A stretch of 64,000 nt of DNA, taken from positions 782,871 through 846,870 of the forward strand of contig ML133366.1 in the NCBI GenBank assembly GCA_003864495.1. Reading direction: 5' to 3'. The notes under the pieces were generated by a model. That model worked only from the letters and a program-made list of their open reading frames with translations, ran no database searches and was not told where the DNA came from. Shown piece after piece: positions 47,712 to 60,559 of this stretch. The position numbers and the translations under genes are program-made. The stretch comes from Nemopilema nomurai. Taxonomy: Eukaryota > Cnidaria > Scyphozoa > Rhizostomeae > Rhizostomatidae. Numbering within the stretch: position 1 is the stretch's first letter; each line of letters opens with the position of its first letter.

Positions 47712-48060
47712 AGTCAGTCAGTCAGTCAGTCAGTCAGTCAGTCAGTCAGTCAGTCAGTCAGTCAGTCAGTCAGTCAGTCAGTCAGTCAGTCAGTCAGTCA
47801 GTCAGTCAGTCAGTCAGTCAGTCAGTCAGTCAGTCAGTCAGTCAGTCAGTCAGTCAGTCAGTCAGTCAGTCAGTCAGTCAGTCAGTCAGTCAGTCAGTCA
47901 GTCAGTCAGTCAGTCAGTCAGTCAGTCAGTCAGTCAGTCAGTCAGTCAGTCAGTCAGTCAGTCAGTCAGTCAGTCAGTCAGTCAGTCAGTCAGTCAGTCA
48001 GTCAGTCAGTCAGTCAGTCAGTCAGTCAGTCAGTCAGTCAGTCAGTCAGTCAGTCAGTCA
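47712..48060. repeat. (AGTC)n microsatellite, about 87 units
   Basis: A perfect tetranucleotide tract of 349 bases. Because the unit is four bases, all three forward frames read Ser-Gln-Ser-Val, producing long false open frames. A perfect tract of this length is likely unstable and may be misjudged in length by assembly. Confidence 0.98.
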
Positions 48061-49229
48061 TTACATCGGAAAGGGTGCCCTTTTTATACTTTGGGAAATT
48101 TTATGAAAGTCATCACAAAAATCATATTTACCACAAAAATCATGTTTTCACTTGTAGCAAAGAAAGTTCATTAACATTTTTACCGAACTAGGGCTGAATT
48201 GGGGTTGGTTTCTTTGCTTTTATGGACAGTTTAAAGTGAAAATGTAAGTTTAGGGCTCCCTTGCGTGGAATATATGTTATAGGTATCAAATTACTTTCAT
48301 TCTTTTTTCATACGAAACATACTCATATTGCACCAGAATGATACCCATTCCACCAAAATTCAATCAAATTTCAAAAGTATATCAATTTTGTTAAATTTTC
48401 ACAATTTTTTTTCACGAACAGTTTTTTAATATAAAGCTAAGGTTCGCTCAGATTTGCCCTTTTTTTGAATTTGCATGTTTTTTCGATTTTTTTCGAAAAT
48501 TATGGAAAATACATTGACATTATATACCAAAATGCGTGCAATAGTGGCCATTTGTTGTTAAAAACAACTTTAACATGAATTAATTCCCTTTTTGTGGCTT
48601 TTTTTTATTAAAAAACTGCGATTTTGGACCGTAGATTTAGGGCGAACTGAATTTTAAGTATTTTATAAACCGAATATTGTGAAAGTTAAATAGGATTGTT
48701 TGACCCAAACTTAATTTTCGGATAGCGCAACATATAACGATAAAAAATATCAAAACTTTGAACAGATTCTATACATTTTGATAAATTTGAAGCGTCTCAA
48801 ACGCAAACAGCAGGTGAAAATTCTTCTACTCTGAGGAGGTAGAATTAGGGCACGCAATACTTAATAAGAATTCTTATAATATTAAAAAAGAACGCAAATA
48901 AAACAAAGAAGAGTTAACTCTTTAAAAAGAGAGAAAATTCTAGAAAGTCAAAGAATTATTTACATGTCCTTTATACAGTACTTCAATAAACGACTTTAAT
49001 TGATCAGCCTCCTTTTGAAAACCAGTCAAAACTTGTTCTTCTCAATCATTTCGAAACTTCTGAACCCATTTTTAGACATAAAAATTTAATCCTACATACA
49101 AACTATGACAAATCAAGCTTTAATCATTGTAAAAATGAGGGATTTAATTCCAGCAGCGATTTCATGGGGAAAAGCGACTCTGAATATAGAAGAACAGTCT
49201 AAATAATATGCCACAACAGACATCTCTAA
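48061..49229. other. AT-rich stretch, nothing recognised
   Basis: I see no coding exon, RNA gene or repeat array here. Homopolymer T and A runs are frequent. Confidence 0.45.
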
Positions 49230-52200
49230 TCCAAATCGGCCACATTTTCTAGTTTTCTGTCTAAAGCAACCGTTCTTATGATGCTAATCTTATTGATAGT
49301 AGATCTCTGGCTGTCCATTTCGGGCATCCTGTCCTTTTCACTTGTTTCTTAGACCCTTCTTTCGTAGATTATTTAACTATAATAAGCCAATTTCTCTATT
49401 TATGAGCCATTTGGTACAACAGACATCTCTCATCCAAATCGGCACCCCGTACCTTCTCTAATCAAAGGTGTACTAGTCATTATTACTTGTTAATCATCAG
49501 ATCTCATCAGATCACCATACTAATCATCAGATTAATCGTGGACCCAGACCTTGAGAAAAACCTGGGTAACACCTGGTTCGCCATTACAAACTATTTGAAA
49601 CCAGGTGTTCGCATCTTATTTGATGCGCACGCGACTTTGCATTACATTGTTAAGGAGGTTGACGAGCAGAAGTCATAGCCGTTGTGGACCTATTCGATCT
49701 CGTGGATCATGGCTTCTCGGTCACGGAAAAAACCAAAAGTTCTTTATGATAGCACCACTATTCACATGGTGAAATTGAAGAAAAGGTACAGATAAGACCA
49801 AGCTATAATAGAAGTGCCCGTTCATGTTGTTGGGCCTAAAGCAAGTTGGTCTAGGCCCACGCGATCGATTGTTTATCCACCGTTGAATAACTTCTATAGA
49901 CAAGCCAGTTATTTCATTTAGGCATCGAAAACGATCTCCGTACGTTGTCAAGGAAGTTGAGGCAAGTCCGTTGTTGAATTCGGACTCAAGGAAAAAGGTC
50001 TGCGCTTCTGTGAATTCTTATGCTGCTGTCAACTTGTTGTCGTTTATCGTATGGGGTTTATGAACTTGGGAAAATGAAGTTCGAAAGGTGTCCATTCCAC
50101 AAGGTCTGGGTCCACCATTAATCAAATGATTAGTGTGGATGTACACCATTGATTAGAAGTGGAAAAGGTGAAATCGGTCATATTTTTCTAATTTTCTGTT
50201 TAAAGTAACCGTTCTTCTGATGCCAATCTATTTCAAAGTAGTTCTCTGGCTGTCCATTTCGGGTATACTGACCTTTTCACTTGCTTCTTAGATCCGTCTT
50301 TCGTAGATTGTTTAACTATAATAACCCAATTTCTCTATTTATGAGCCATTTGGTAAAATAGACATATCTCATCCAAGTCGGCCATATTTTTCTAATTTTC
50401 TGTTTAAAGTAACCGTTCTTCTGATGCCAATCTATTTGATTATACTTATCTGGCTGTCCATTTCGAGCATCCTGTTCTTTCACTTGCTTCTTAGATCCGT
50501 CTTTCGTAGATTATTTAACTATAATAAGCCATTTTCTGTATTTATGAGCGATTTGGTAAAATAGACATATCTCATCCAAGTCGGCCGTATTTTTCTAATT
50601 TTCTGTTTAAAGTAACCGTTCTTTTGATGCCAATCTATTTGATAATAGCTCTCTTGCTGTCTATTTCGGGTATACTGTCCTTTTCACTTGCTTCTTAGAT
50701 CCATCTTTCGTAGATTATTTAACAATAATTCGCTAGTTTCTCTATTCATAAGCCATTTGGTAAAACAGACATATCTCATCCAAGTCGGCCATTTTTTTAT
50801 AATTTTCTGTTTAAAGTAACCGTTCTTCTGATGCCAATCTATTTGATAATAGCTCTCTTGCTGTCTATTTCGGGTATACTGTCCTTTTCACTTGCTTCTT
50901 AGATCCATCTTTCGTAGATTATTTACCAATAATTCGCTAGTTTCTCTATTCATAAGCCATTTGGTAAAATAGACATATCTCATCCAAGTCGGCCGTATTT
51001 TTCTAATTTTCTGTTTAAAGTAACCGTTCTTTTGATGCCAATCTATTTGATAATAGCTTTCTTGCTGTCTATTTCGGGTATACTGTCCTTTCACTTGCTT
51101 CTTAGATCCATCTTTCGTAGATTATTTACCAATAATTCGCTAGTTTCTCTATTCATAAGCCATTTGGTAAAACAGACATATCTCATCCAAGTCGGCCATT
51201 TTTTTCTAATTTTCTGTTTAAAGTAACCGTTCTTCTGATGCCAATCTATTTGATAATATCTCTCTGGCTGTCTATTTCAGGTATACTGTCCTTTTCACTT
51301 GCTTCTTAGATCCGTCTTTCGTAGATTATTCACCAATAATTCGCTAGTTTCTCTATTCATGAGCCATTTGGTAAAACAGACATATCTCATCCAAGTCGGC
51401 CATGTTTTTCTAATTTTCTGTTTAAAGTAACCGTTCTTCTGATGCCAATCTATTTGATAATAGTTCTCTGGCTGTCCATTTTGAGCAGCCTGTCCTTTCG
51501 CTTGCTTCTTACATCCGTCTTTCGTAGATTATTTACTAATAATTCGCCAATTTCTCTATTCATGAGCCATTTGGTAAAACAGACATATCTCATCCAAGTC
51601 GGCCATGTTTTTCTAATTTTCTGTTTAAAGTAACCGTTCTTCTGATGCCAATCTATTTAATAATAGCTCTCTTGCTGTCTATTTCAGGTAAACTGTCCTT
51701 TTCACTTGCTTCTTAGATCCGTCTTTCGTAGATTATTTACTAATTATTCGCCAATTTCTCTATTCATGAGCCATTTAGTAAAACAGACATATCTCATCCA
51801 AGTCGGCCATGTTTTTCTAATTTTCTGTTTAAAGTAACCGTTCTTCTGATGCCAATCTATTTGATAATAGTTCTCTGGCTGTCCATTTTGAGCAGCCTGT
51901 CCTTTCACTTGCTTCTTACATCCGTCTTTCGTAGATTATTTACCAATAATTCGCTAGTTTCTCTATTCATAAGCCATTTGGTAAAACAGACATATCTCAT
52001 CCAAGTCGGCCGTATTTTTCTAATTTTCTGTTTAAAGTAACCGTTCTTCTGATGCCAATCTATTTGATAATAGTTCTCTGGCTGTCCATTTTGAGCAGCC
52101 TGTCCTTTCACTTGCTTCTTAGATCCGTCTTTCGTAGATTATTTACTAATAATTCGCCAGTTTCTCTATTCATGAGCCATTTGGTAAAACAGACATATCT

Positions 52201-53490
52201 CATCCAAGTCGGCCATGTTTTTCTAATTTTCTGTTTAAAGTAACCGTTCTTCTGATGCCAATCTATTTGATAATAGTTCTCTGGCTGTCCATTTTGAGCA
52301 GCCTGTCCTTTCACTTGCTTCTTACATCCGTCTTTCGTAGATTATTTACTAATAATTCGCCAATTTCTCTATTCATGAGCCATTTGGTAAAACAGACATA
52401 TCTCATCCAAGTCGGCCATGTTTTTCTAATTTTCTATTTAAAGTAACCGTTCTTCTGATGCCAATCTATTTGATAATAGTTCTCTGGCTGTCCATTTTGA
52501 GCAGCCTGTCCTTTCACTTGCTTCTTACATCCGTCTTTCGTAGATTATTTACTAATAATTCGCCAATTTCTCTATTCATGAGCCATTTGGTAAAACAGAC
52601 ATATCTCATCCAAGTCGGCCATGTTTTTCTAATTTTCTATTTAAAGTAACCGTTCTTCTGATGACAATCTATTTGATAATAGTTCTCTGGCTGTCCATTT
52701 TGAGCAGCCTGTCCTTTCACTTGCTTCTTACATCCGTCTTTCGTAGATTATTTACTAATAATTCGCCAATTTCTCTATTCATGAGCCATTTGGTAAAACA
52801 GACATATCTCATCCAAGTCGGCCATGTTTTTCTAATTTTCTGTTTAAAGTAACCGTTCTTCTGATGCCAATCTATTTGATTATACTTATCTGGCTGTCCA
52901 TTTCGAGCATCCTGTTCTTTCACTTGCTTCTTAGATCCGTCTTTCGTAGATTATTTACTAATAATTCGCCAGTTTCTCTATTCATGAGCCATTTGGTAAA
53001 ACAGACATATCTCATCCAAGTCGGCCATGTTTTTCTAATTTTCTATTTAAAGTAACCGTTCTTCTGATGCCAATCTATTTGATAATAGTTCTCTGGCTGT
53101 CCATTTTGAGCAGCCTGTCCTTTCACTTGCTTCTTACATCCGTCTTTCGTAGATTATTTACTAATAATTCGCTAGTTTCTCTATTCATAAGCCATTTGGT
53201 AAAACAGACATATCTCATCCAAGTCGGCCATGTTTTTCTAATTTTCTGTTTAAAGTAACCGTTCTTCTGATGCCAATCTATTTGATAATAGCTCTCTTGC
53301 TGTCTATTTTGGCAGCTGTCCTTTCACTTGCTTCTTACATCCGTCTTTCGTAGATTATTTACTAATAATTCGCCAATTTCTCTATTCATGAGCCATTTGG
53401 TAAAACAGACATATCTCATCCAAGTCGGCCATGTTTTTCTAATTTTCTGTTTAAAGTAACCGTTCTTCTGATGCCAATCTACTTTATAAT
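49230..53490. repeat. 203-bp satellite array with one MITE inside
   Basis: Units of 203 bases carry the landmarks CCGTTCTTCTGATGCCAATC, GTAGATTATTTAC and CATCCAAGTCGGCCAT. About 17 unit starts are visible from 49267 to 53463. The left end is most diverged, and units from about 51840 rightward are nearly identical, a pattern of recent local homogenisation on one side. Both strands show short recurring frames of about 63-68 codons in each unit, but the period is not a multiple of three and no frame crosses units. Confidence 0.95.
49443..50170. mobile_element. 728-bp MITE with CACC/GGTG ends inside the satellite
   Basis: Left sequence (49443-49553) and right sequence (50101-50170) are inverted relatives: TTCTAATCAA and GGTGTAC near the tips and GTGGACCCAGACCTTG at the inner edge (49538-49553 and 50101-50116). 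The left arm has an extra 40 bases. The flanks repeat AAATCGG exactly (49436-49442 and 50171-50177), and the satellite unit resumes in register. A 7-bp duplication is seen; 8 or 9 cannot be excluded if a base mutated. The interior has two short frames without known domains. Confidence 0.8.
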
Positions 53491-53952
53491 TGCATCGAGA
53501 TTTGGAAGGTTTGTAATTGTGTGAAAGTTACTGGAAATGATGGCCTTTATATCTATTACTACCTTTTCTATCATTTTCACCGGCGTATTCAATTTTCCTC
53601 GAAATGTTATATCCGTTATAACACTACTTATGTTGAGCACTAAAATTTGAGAAAATGATTTTCCAGGAATATTTTTTTGTCAAATTTTTTTAATTTGGTC
53701 GATACCTAACTGATAACGTATTTCTTGATAACCTGAAGCAAGCGGGGAAAAACGACTAAATAGAGGTAATGAAATATATACGAATGTATATTTAACAAAG
53801 AAAGTTTCTTTAGAAAATGGTATTATAAATGGTTAGATAAAGTCAAAATTAATTGAAAATAACTTTGAAAATTTGAGATATAAGGGAAGTGGTTTATGTT
53901 TCCTGCCATAAAGGTGTCTTGTCTTTTAACATTCAATGTTAATGAAGAGAGT
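53491..53952. other. AT-rich flank of the satellite
   Basis: No gene is recognised between the end of the 203-bp array and the stop codon of the tyrosine-recombinase gene. Confidence 0.4.
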
Positions 53953-56900
53953 TCAATAATTCTTTGAATTTTCTTTCAAAAATGTTTTTCGCATTGTATG
54001 TATTTTGTCAGTCATCTGTGTTGCTGTCAATTTGTCCACCAGATGTGCCAACACTTTGCTTTCTCGAAATACTTGGAGCACTCTTGCTTTTCTAATTGTT
54101 GCTTGGGACGTTATTTCTTTTGTAAAAAGTTTAAAAACTTCTTTGTTTTCGCGGTCTGTATATTTGACCTTGGTTGGGTAGAAAGGCTCATTGCAGTTGT
54201 CCTCCTGATCGCTTATTTCTATGTCCTTATCGTTCTGGACTTCTTCGTCAACAACGTCTTCAGTATTAACGCTCCTCTGCTCAATCTTGGCAGTGTGCAG
54301 CTCGTCATCGTCACTATTGACACTGCTGCACTGGATTCCTGTCCGACCGAGTTTTCCTTCTTCCATTTCAATTGCATCATCTGTTACTGTGCTCTCTTTT
54401 CTTATGATGTACCGCAGTCGATCGTATGCAGCCCTTACATCCATTCCAATAATGCTTTGATCGGCAAGCACTTCTTTCACTTCATTTATTTTAACGTTGC
54501 CCTCCCTTATTTGCCTTTCAAATAATTGTCTTATTTGCAAATCTTTAAGGTCGTTGTTTTTTTCTGTCACGGCAGGTGTGTTCCGCATTGCTTTTCTTAG
54601 ATATGCCGATGTTTTGGCCGATTTGTCTTTCTTGTTTAGCACAAAATAGTGCATTTCTGCGGTCTTCACAGTGTGGTTCATGTGAGAAGCCAGATTAGCT
54701 TTCATTGCTGGGTCTGTTTTATGAATCTGGGACACGCAAGATTTCCGCATCAAGGATGCATTCATATGCTTTCCGGTGGTACTCCTCCAGAAGGCTCCAA
54801 TCTGGTCACTCACGGAAGAAAGACGACATGGGTTGTCCTGTCCAAGATAAAAATACCTTGTCACTCCTTGTCCCACTGATCTTCGCTATGGTGCTTCTCA
54901 TTTTGTTGATGAAAATGTCCAAGTATGTATAAGTTACTATCGGCAAACAAAGAACTGCAGGCCCACTGGTCTGGATTGTTTTATGGTCAAGCACTGACAT
55001 GACCATCATTTCTCCATCCTTTACTGCCTTCTTTACGTCTTCTAAAGCAAGGTTTGCGATTGCTCCTGATCTGCAGGCATTGTCAATTAAAAGGGATGTT
55101 GCTAAGAAATCCCTTACACAAGTGTAATCCAACCTGCGAAGCTCTGCTTGTGTACTTCCAGTGAAGGTGGAAAGAACTTTGATGGCATTTCTCACTGGAA
55201 CTGATTGATCAAAAATCTAAAAGAAATAACATGAATTAAAACTAGTGATTCACGGCAAAAGCGCAAAGATTGATTCGAATCTATATGTCAACATTAAAAA
55301 AACATCAAAAACAAAACAGTGGCTGTTAAACAATTTGGCTGATTATAACTTAAAATAAACAACTTAGCTCAAAGCAAAATTTTTTGCTCAAAACAAACCT
55401 GGAAGTCGTCTTTCGTTGCAAGCTTCTCTAGATCATCTTGTCTTTTCTCCCACCTTCGGATCGTTAATCTTTTCTGTAAGGATTTCATCCAGTTGCTGAT
55501 GGTCACCTCAAAGTTCTCAATCTTCTCTCTCGTCACATCTACCATCGACTCGTATTCTTTTAAAAATTTGCAGAGGATCCGGAGCGAATTCAAGTAGGAT
55601 TTAACTGTCCCTGGTTGCTTTTCGTCCAGAAAAGAATTGAGCCAGTGGTTCTTTACTTTAGCAGCATCAAACAAGTTCCTTATGTCATTTGGTTGATCTA
55701 ATCCTGTTTCAACTGCCCTGTTAATATGGATGACATGAGAAACGTGCATCTGCGCTACCTTTTCATTTTTCAATGATCCGTCAATGGACATCAACCATCC
55801 TTTCAACCCAGCAAAAAGTTGCTTCTCTGCAACAGTTGGTGTAAGGGTAGGCGATTCTTCTTCGCCGTCCATGTCCTCAGACTCAGACTCACTATCTGTG
55901 TCTTGAATTTTGTCCTCGTCTTCGTCTGTTTCAGGCATTCTCACATCTTCAGTTAATTGAGCTTGAGTAGACTCATATTCTTCCTTTATACAAGGCATTT
56001 CGTTTGGAGCAGCTGCTGCTTCTGGAACAACGTTGTCCATGGGTCGTTTTGCATCATTAACCATGGCTTCGATAATGCGCCTATTTGCCATCTTGTAACT
56101 TGTCGAAGATGGTTATTCAACCTCTTGACGTAACGGTTGCATGTTCTGATAGGACATATCTTTGTTATGAATCTTTGCTTTTGCTTTTGCTTTCCATCTT
56201 TAGGCACACGGACTTTTCGAAGTTGATATTTGCCTCTTGCTACATGAGCATCCTTCTCGCTAAGTTTGTGCTTTTGGATCAAATGCCGTACGAGATTCAC
56301 AATGCTTTTCTCGCAAAAGGGACACTTTACAGTGGGTTGCCTTGTTGCCAATGTTCTTGGTGCTGGGCAGCGAGTCTCCCATTCATTAAAGATCTATAAA
56401 GAAATATAAGAATATAAATAAACAAAAATTAACAAATTGATGAGTAAAAACTGCTTGCATCAATTGATTGTCAAATAGTGGAAAAAAAACTATTTTAAGC
56501 TGATAAAGGCTTTACACCTAAAGACGATAACAGTAAAATTCTTTAAACTTTACAATAAAAGTCTGAATTAAGAATTAAATCAACCCTTACACTTCTTGCC
56601 TTCGATGTATCCCCACATAACATTGCTGAATGCAGTTGCTCACTGAAATTCTTATGCCCTGAAAAAATGATTTGATTCTGTGAAAAATTTGCAAAAATGA
56701 CGCAAATGATGAAATAAATCCTTTATTAGAGAGGAAACATACGGGAGTCTAAATTTACTGCTTTGAAAATTGCTTACTTTTTTCATCTTCCGATATTTGC
56801 TCTTTGTCAACAACATCCGACATACAAGTTGACTCCACAACTTGAAATGAGGCACAAGGCTGAAAGCAAAGATATATACTTTAAATTACTACTGAAAAGA

Positions 56901-57307
56901 GGCCAGATGCATAACATATTTCCCTGTAATCTATTTGTTGGGTTTTATATTCTCTGTTATACTTTTTTCCCTATTTTTGTCTAATTCATTCAGTTTGTTG
57001 TGCCAAGCTATTTTGAGGTTTCAAAATCATTAGTTTTTCAATGTCTGTTGCTTACACCTTGAAGAATGTTCACTGCTTTTTGCCTTTCCCACAAAGCGTT
57101 TACTGCGCTGGCCGTTTGAATCAAAAAATGTGTGTAGCTTTTGTATGAAGGGTTTGGTATGCTTTGGTACAAAATTTAACTTCACATAATCCTTTGTGAT
57201 CAAATAGTGGCTGTATCAAATAGTGAGTAAAGTGATCCGACTGTACTTACATCAGTTATCCCGCTGGCCAAAGGAAGATTTTCACGCTCTCCATCCTTAT
57301 TTTCCAT
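53953..57307 (-). CDS. Tyrosine-recombinase-like protein with C2H2 finger, five exons, one frameshift
   Basis: Exons: 57307-57251 (ATG, MENKDGERENLPLASG), 56859-56778, 56658-56591, 56393-55399 and 55216-53953, with matching phases. Order: an N-terminal acidic segment, a C2H2-type finger (VKCPFCEKSIVNLVRHLIQKH), a long acidic stretch, an N-terminal core-binding-like helical region, then a catalytic domain. Catalytic landmarks are an Arg in DNACRSGAIANL, an Arg in SLMRKSC, and HMNHTVKTAEMHYFV with His and the candidate nucleophile Tyr. The Crypton/Ngaro-type recombinases use this chemistry to integrate DNA. One extra base near 54823 (after GQPMSS) shifts the frame inside the catalytic domain; otherwise the roughly 790-codon gene is open. 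It could be a very young pseudogene or a sequence error. Subfamily not determined. Confidence 0.7.
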
Positions 57308-59270
57308 TTCTGAAAGGTAAAAACAAAGTAAACTTGGATAAGCAAAAATGAGTAGTAGTAGTTTCAAATTAAACATGCCCTCTTTGCTGTCGTTTACTGA
57401 GGTTTCTGAGATCGCATTCAGACATTAAATAAATCATTACGATTTCAAATAGTGCATTTTACGATTTGTCAGCTCAAATGGAACCTCGGATATTGAATAA
57501 CGGATGATAGTGCTGGGAATGTAGGTGAAGGATGCTCCTGCTGCATTACTTTAAACAGAAAGGCCGATGCCAAAAATGGGCCTAATGGAAAGCCAAAGAG
57601 GTTGATGCATCCTTATCAAATCATGGCCACCGTTTGAAAAGAGTAAAAGATTTGAAATTGACTGGCTTTCATAGTCTGAGAATTGTCTTGATGCACCAAT
57701 GAGACTAAGTCAGCAAAACATTAACAGTCATTGGTCGGCTTCCAATTGCAAATGGAATTTGTTCCGAAGACAAAGATCACTTACCATCATTAGTACACGA
57801 CGAATCAACACAATGCAAGGAAATGATAAAACAGTGAGCACTATATCAGGCTACTATTCTCAGGTACGAGTAAGGGGAAAATGAAGAGCAGAGATTTAAA
57901 CTTCCTATTTCATCTTGTAGTGGATGTAAAAAATGATGTAAAAGATGAAACAATAGCAAAAAATGATGGAAAAAGTTGGAAAAAAGAAAGTGAGAGATTT
58001 CTTTTACAGACATCAACTCTACAAGTGGTAAACCATTATTGTACCTTCTAACAAAAAAATTTAAGGATTTACAAAATGACTCTTTAGTGCTTGTACAACA
58101 TCTCAAATACAGGTATATATGACTACTTTATGGTAATGATTAATTCTCCCCATGGATCAGCAGAGATTGAAATTTTCTGGATAATGCCATACGAAGGAAA
58201 ACAATTAACATTCATTATGCTTTCTTTTGATATAGCATTGAGTAGTGAGGCACAGGAGAAGGTTAAAAACATGAAGAATAGATAACAGTTGATGGATTTT
58301 TGATGATGGACAAGGATATCAGAGCTTATAATGTACTTTTGGGAAAAGAAGGTCGAGGCTGGGGAGAAGAGAAACGTGCGACCAGAGACGTCTTTTGTGA
58401 TGACGATCATAGCGGATCATAGCATAAAATTTTGAACAAGATGATATCTACAATTATAACTTCAAGTATTGACGTCTATCATGGCAATTGAAAAAAAACA
58501 GAATTACTAGCCTTTGAAGGGCCCAATAGGATTTGTTGCAGCAACTGGCGAAGCTAAACGATGAAACGCTGAATAGGCCGTTCATTGGGTTCTCTTTTAC
58601 GATGAAATATGTTCAATAAAATGTTCGCATGTACAAAGTAAATGGGATCACGAGAAAACTAACAGTTTGTGTATTTTCTCTGTTTTAAGGAACACGAATT
58701 CAGGGTCAAAAGGTTTTGAACAATACATCGAATGGGTTTTGATATGACTCGAACGAGCTGTTTGACCTAGTGCGTTCTTTAATTTTAAGTTTACTTTTAG
58801 AATTTTTAATTATTTTTTAGAAACTTTTACAATTTAAGAGATTTCTAGAAATTTTTTAAGTTAGTAGTTTTTAGTTTGGACACGTACTCGTCTTCTTTTC
58901 GAAGATGTTGTAATCAAGCATTTTATACAATTCATTTTCTCTTGACTTGAACTGAACAAGCAACATTTAATTTTCAAAGAAAGAGTGTAATGGGACAGTT
59001 GCTGAATTTGCCCTGCGAATCGCTGGATCTATAGTATTCCATATTGCAATTAAAGTGCATCATTAAAAGAATTGTGAAGAGAGGGTAAACAAAGTAAATC
59101 ATATCAAAAGACTGAGAAGAGTGGGTTAACAAAGTAAAGCATATTGTGAAATAAGGGAAGATGATTGTCAAGTAGATTTTCTCGCGCTTCGAACCTAATG
59201 AACACAGAATCACTGATAAATTAATTTGATGTTTACTTCAAGTAAAAGTTGAGTTAACTTTATAAATGTG
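57308..59270. other. Long spacer, nothing firmly recognised
   Basis: This region may contain the promoter of the recombinase gene (just above 57307) and upstream exons of the BESS-domain fragment at 59271, but I cannot define any exon. Short frames at 58091-58410 on both strands look like chance. Confidence 0.35.
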
Positions 59271-59441
59271 GAAGATTGTGACAAACTATTAAAAACCGCA
59301 ATGGTAGAGGAAAATGATGAGGATTCATTATACTGTCGCAGCTTAATCCCAATAATGAGGGAGTTACCAAAAAGGCAAAAAAGATTGGCTAAAATAAAGA
59401 TTAGTCAACTTCTTTTTGATCTCCAATATGAGGATGAATAA
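59271..59441 (+). CDS. BESS-domain end of a Harbinger MADF partner (partial)
   Basis: A plus-strand exon end reads EDSLYCRSLIPIMRELPK and RLAKIKISQLLFDLQYEDE to a TAA at 59439. This is a clear BESS motif, the protein-interaction tail of MADF proteins. It faces the Harbinger transposase at 59658-60519 tail to tail with a gap of about 215 bases, as in two-gene Harbinger elements. The MADF part must lie upstream but is not recognisable; the exon start is uncertain. Confidence 0.6.
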   Translation, partial: EDCDKLLKTAMVEENDEDSLYCRSLIPIMRELPKRQKRLAKIKISQLLFDLQYEDE

Positions 59442-59657
59442 AATTTCATTAAAGTACCAATGTTGGGGTCCTGGGGTGTTCTCCTTAAACAATTGTGTAA
59501 TTCTGTCCTTTCAGATTTGTCATTCAGAGCTTCAAAATGGCATGCAGAACAATCTATCCCATAGACTAAAGAATAAAGATTGATGAAAGATGGACATAAA
59601 ATTGATAATCAGAAGGAAACCTTTTAATTAATAATGTACTTTCAATGTAAATGTTTA

Positions 59658-60519
59658 TTATGCTACTCTAGTTACTCTTTCCAATTGCCAATCCAGAGAA
59701 CCGTCTTCTGAACAAAAATAGTTTTTAAAATCATCCCGTACTTCTTTTGCTTCCCTTGAATAATTGTTTGACCCTTGTGGTGATATTGGTTGTAAGCCAT
59801 CAATACTATCTTCTTTGCGCCAGTCACCAGCAGTTACACCAGATCTTGTATCCCTATCAGCATAAGATGTTGGGCAATAGCTATAGTTATCTTCATCGCT
59901 GGAGGTGCATTTCTTCATCAAATAGTTATGTAAGGCAACAACAGCCTTTGTTATTATAATCACTTTTTGTGTCTTTGCTATTATTGGTCTTCGAAACACC
60001 CTGAACCTAGTGGTAGCTATCCCAAATGTGTTTTCAATAACTCTCCTTGCCCTTGACAGCCTATAATTGAAGATTCTTTGGTCTTTGGGCAAATTTTGGT
60101 TAGGATATGGCTTCATCATATGATTTTTTAAACCAAATGCATCATCTGCAACAAATACATAAGGAAGTGCTTGTGCTGAATTCTGGCCAAGGTTTTCAGG
60201 CTGAGGGATATTCAGTTTATTATTTTCAATGGCATAGCCAACATGACTGTTACTATATACACTGCCATCACTTTGACGCCCAGAATCCCCAATGTCTACC
60301 AAAATAAAGTCATATCGTGCATTACAAACTGCCATTAGCACAATACTATGGATTTTCTTGTAATTAAAATAAGCTGACCCGCTATTGTGTGGAGCTTGCA
60401 TCACAACATGCTTCCCATCTATAGCACCCAAGGCATGGGGGAAATTCCATTTTCTTTCAAATTCCTGTGCAGTGACCTTCCATTCCTCTTCTGTGCATGG
60501 GGGGTCAAGAAATTTTTTT
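59658..60519 (-). CDS. Third Harbinger transposase, catalytic exon intact
   Basis: An open frame of nearly 290 codons covers the whole RNase H fold: GAIDGKHVVM, VDIGDSGRQSDG, VADDAFGL, LSRARRVIENTFGI and ALHNYLMKK. All three catalytic acids are visible (IDG, DDA, IEN). The likely acceptor is near 60520 before KFLDPP. No exon with the helix-turn-helix part is recognisable above 60520, where GC-rich repeats begin. It is closer to the 4027-6508 transposase than to the 44870 one by motif wording. It may be a 5'-deleted copy. Confidence 0.8.
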
Positions 60520-60559
60520 GCAAGCAAGCAAGCCCATAAAGCACCCAGACTGGAAACTT

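Noticed and set aside
47666..48191. Three long overlapping Ser-Gln-Ser-Val open frames
   Set aside because: They are produced by the (AGTC)n microsatellite, which reads alike in every frame.
50888..53258. Recurring 63-codon hydrophobic frames (+) and 68-codon basic frames (-)
   Set aside because: They repeat with the 203-bp satellite, do not cross units because the period is not a multiple of three, and lack start context or splice support.
58091..58410. Overlapping 64- and 95-codon frames on opposite strands
   Set aside because: No family, no splice sites of note, and composition matches AT-rich non-coding DNA.
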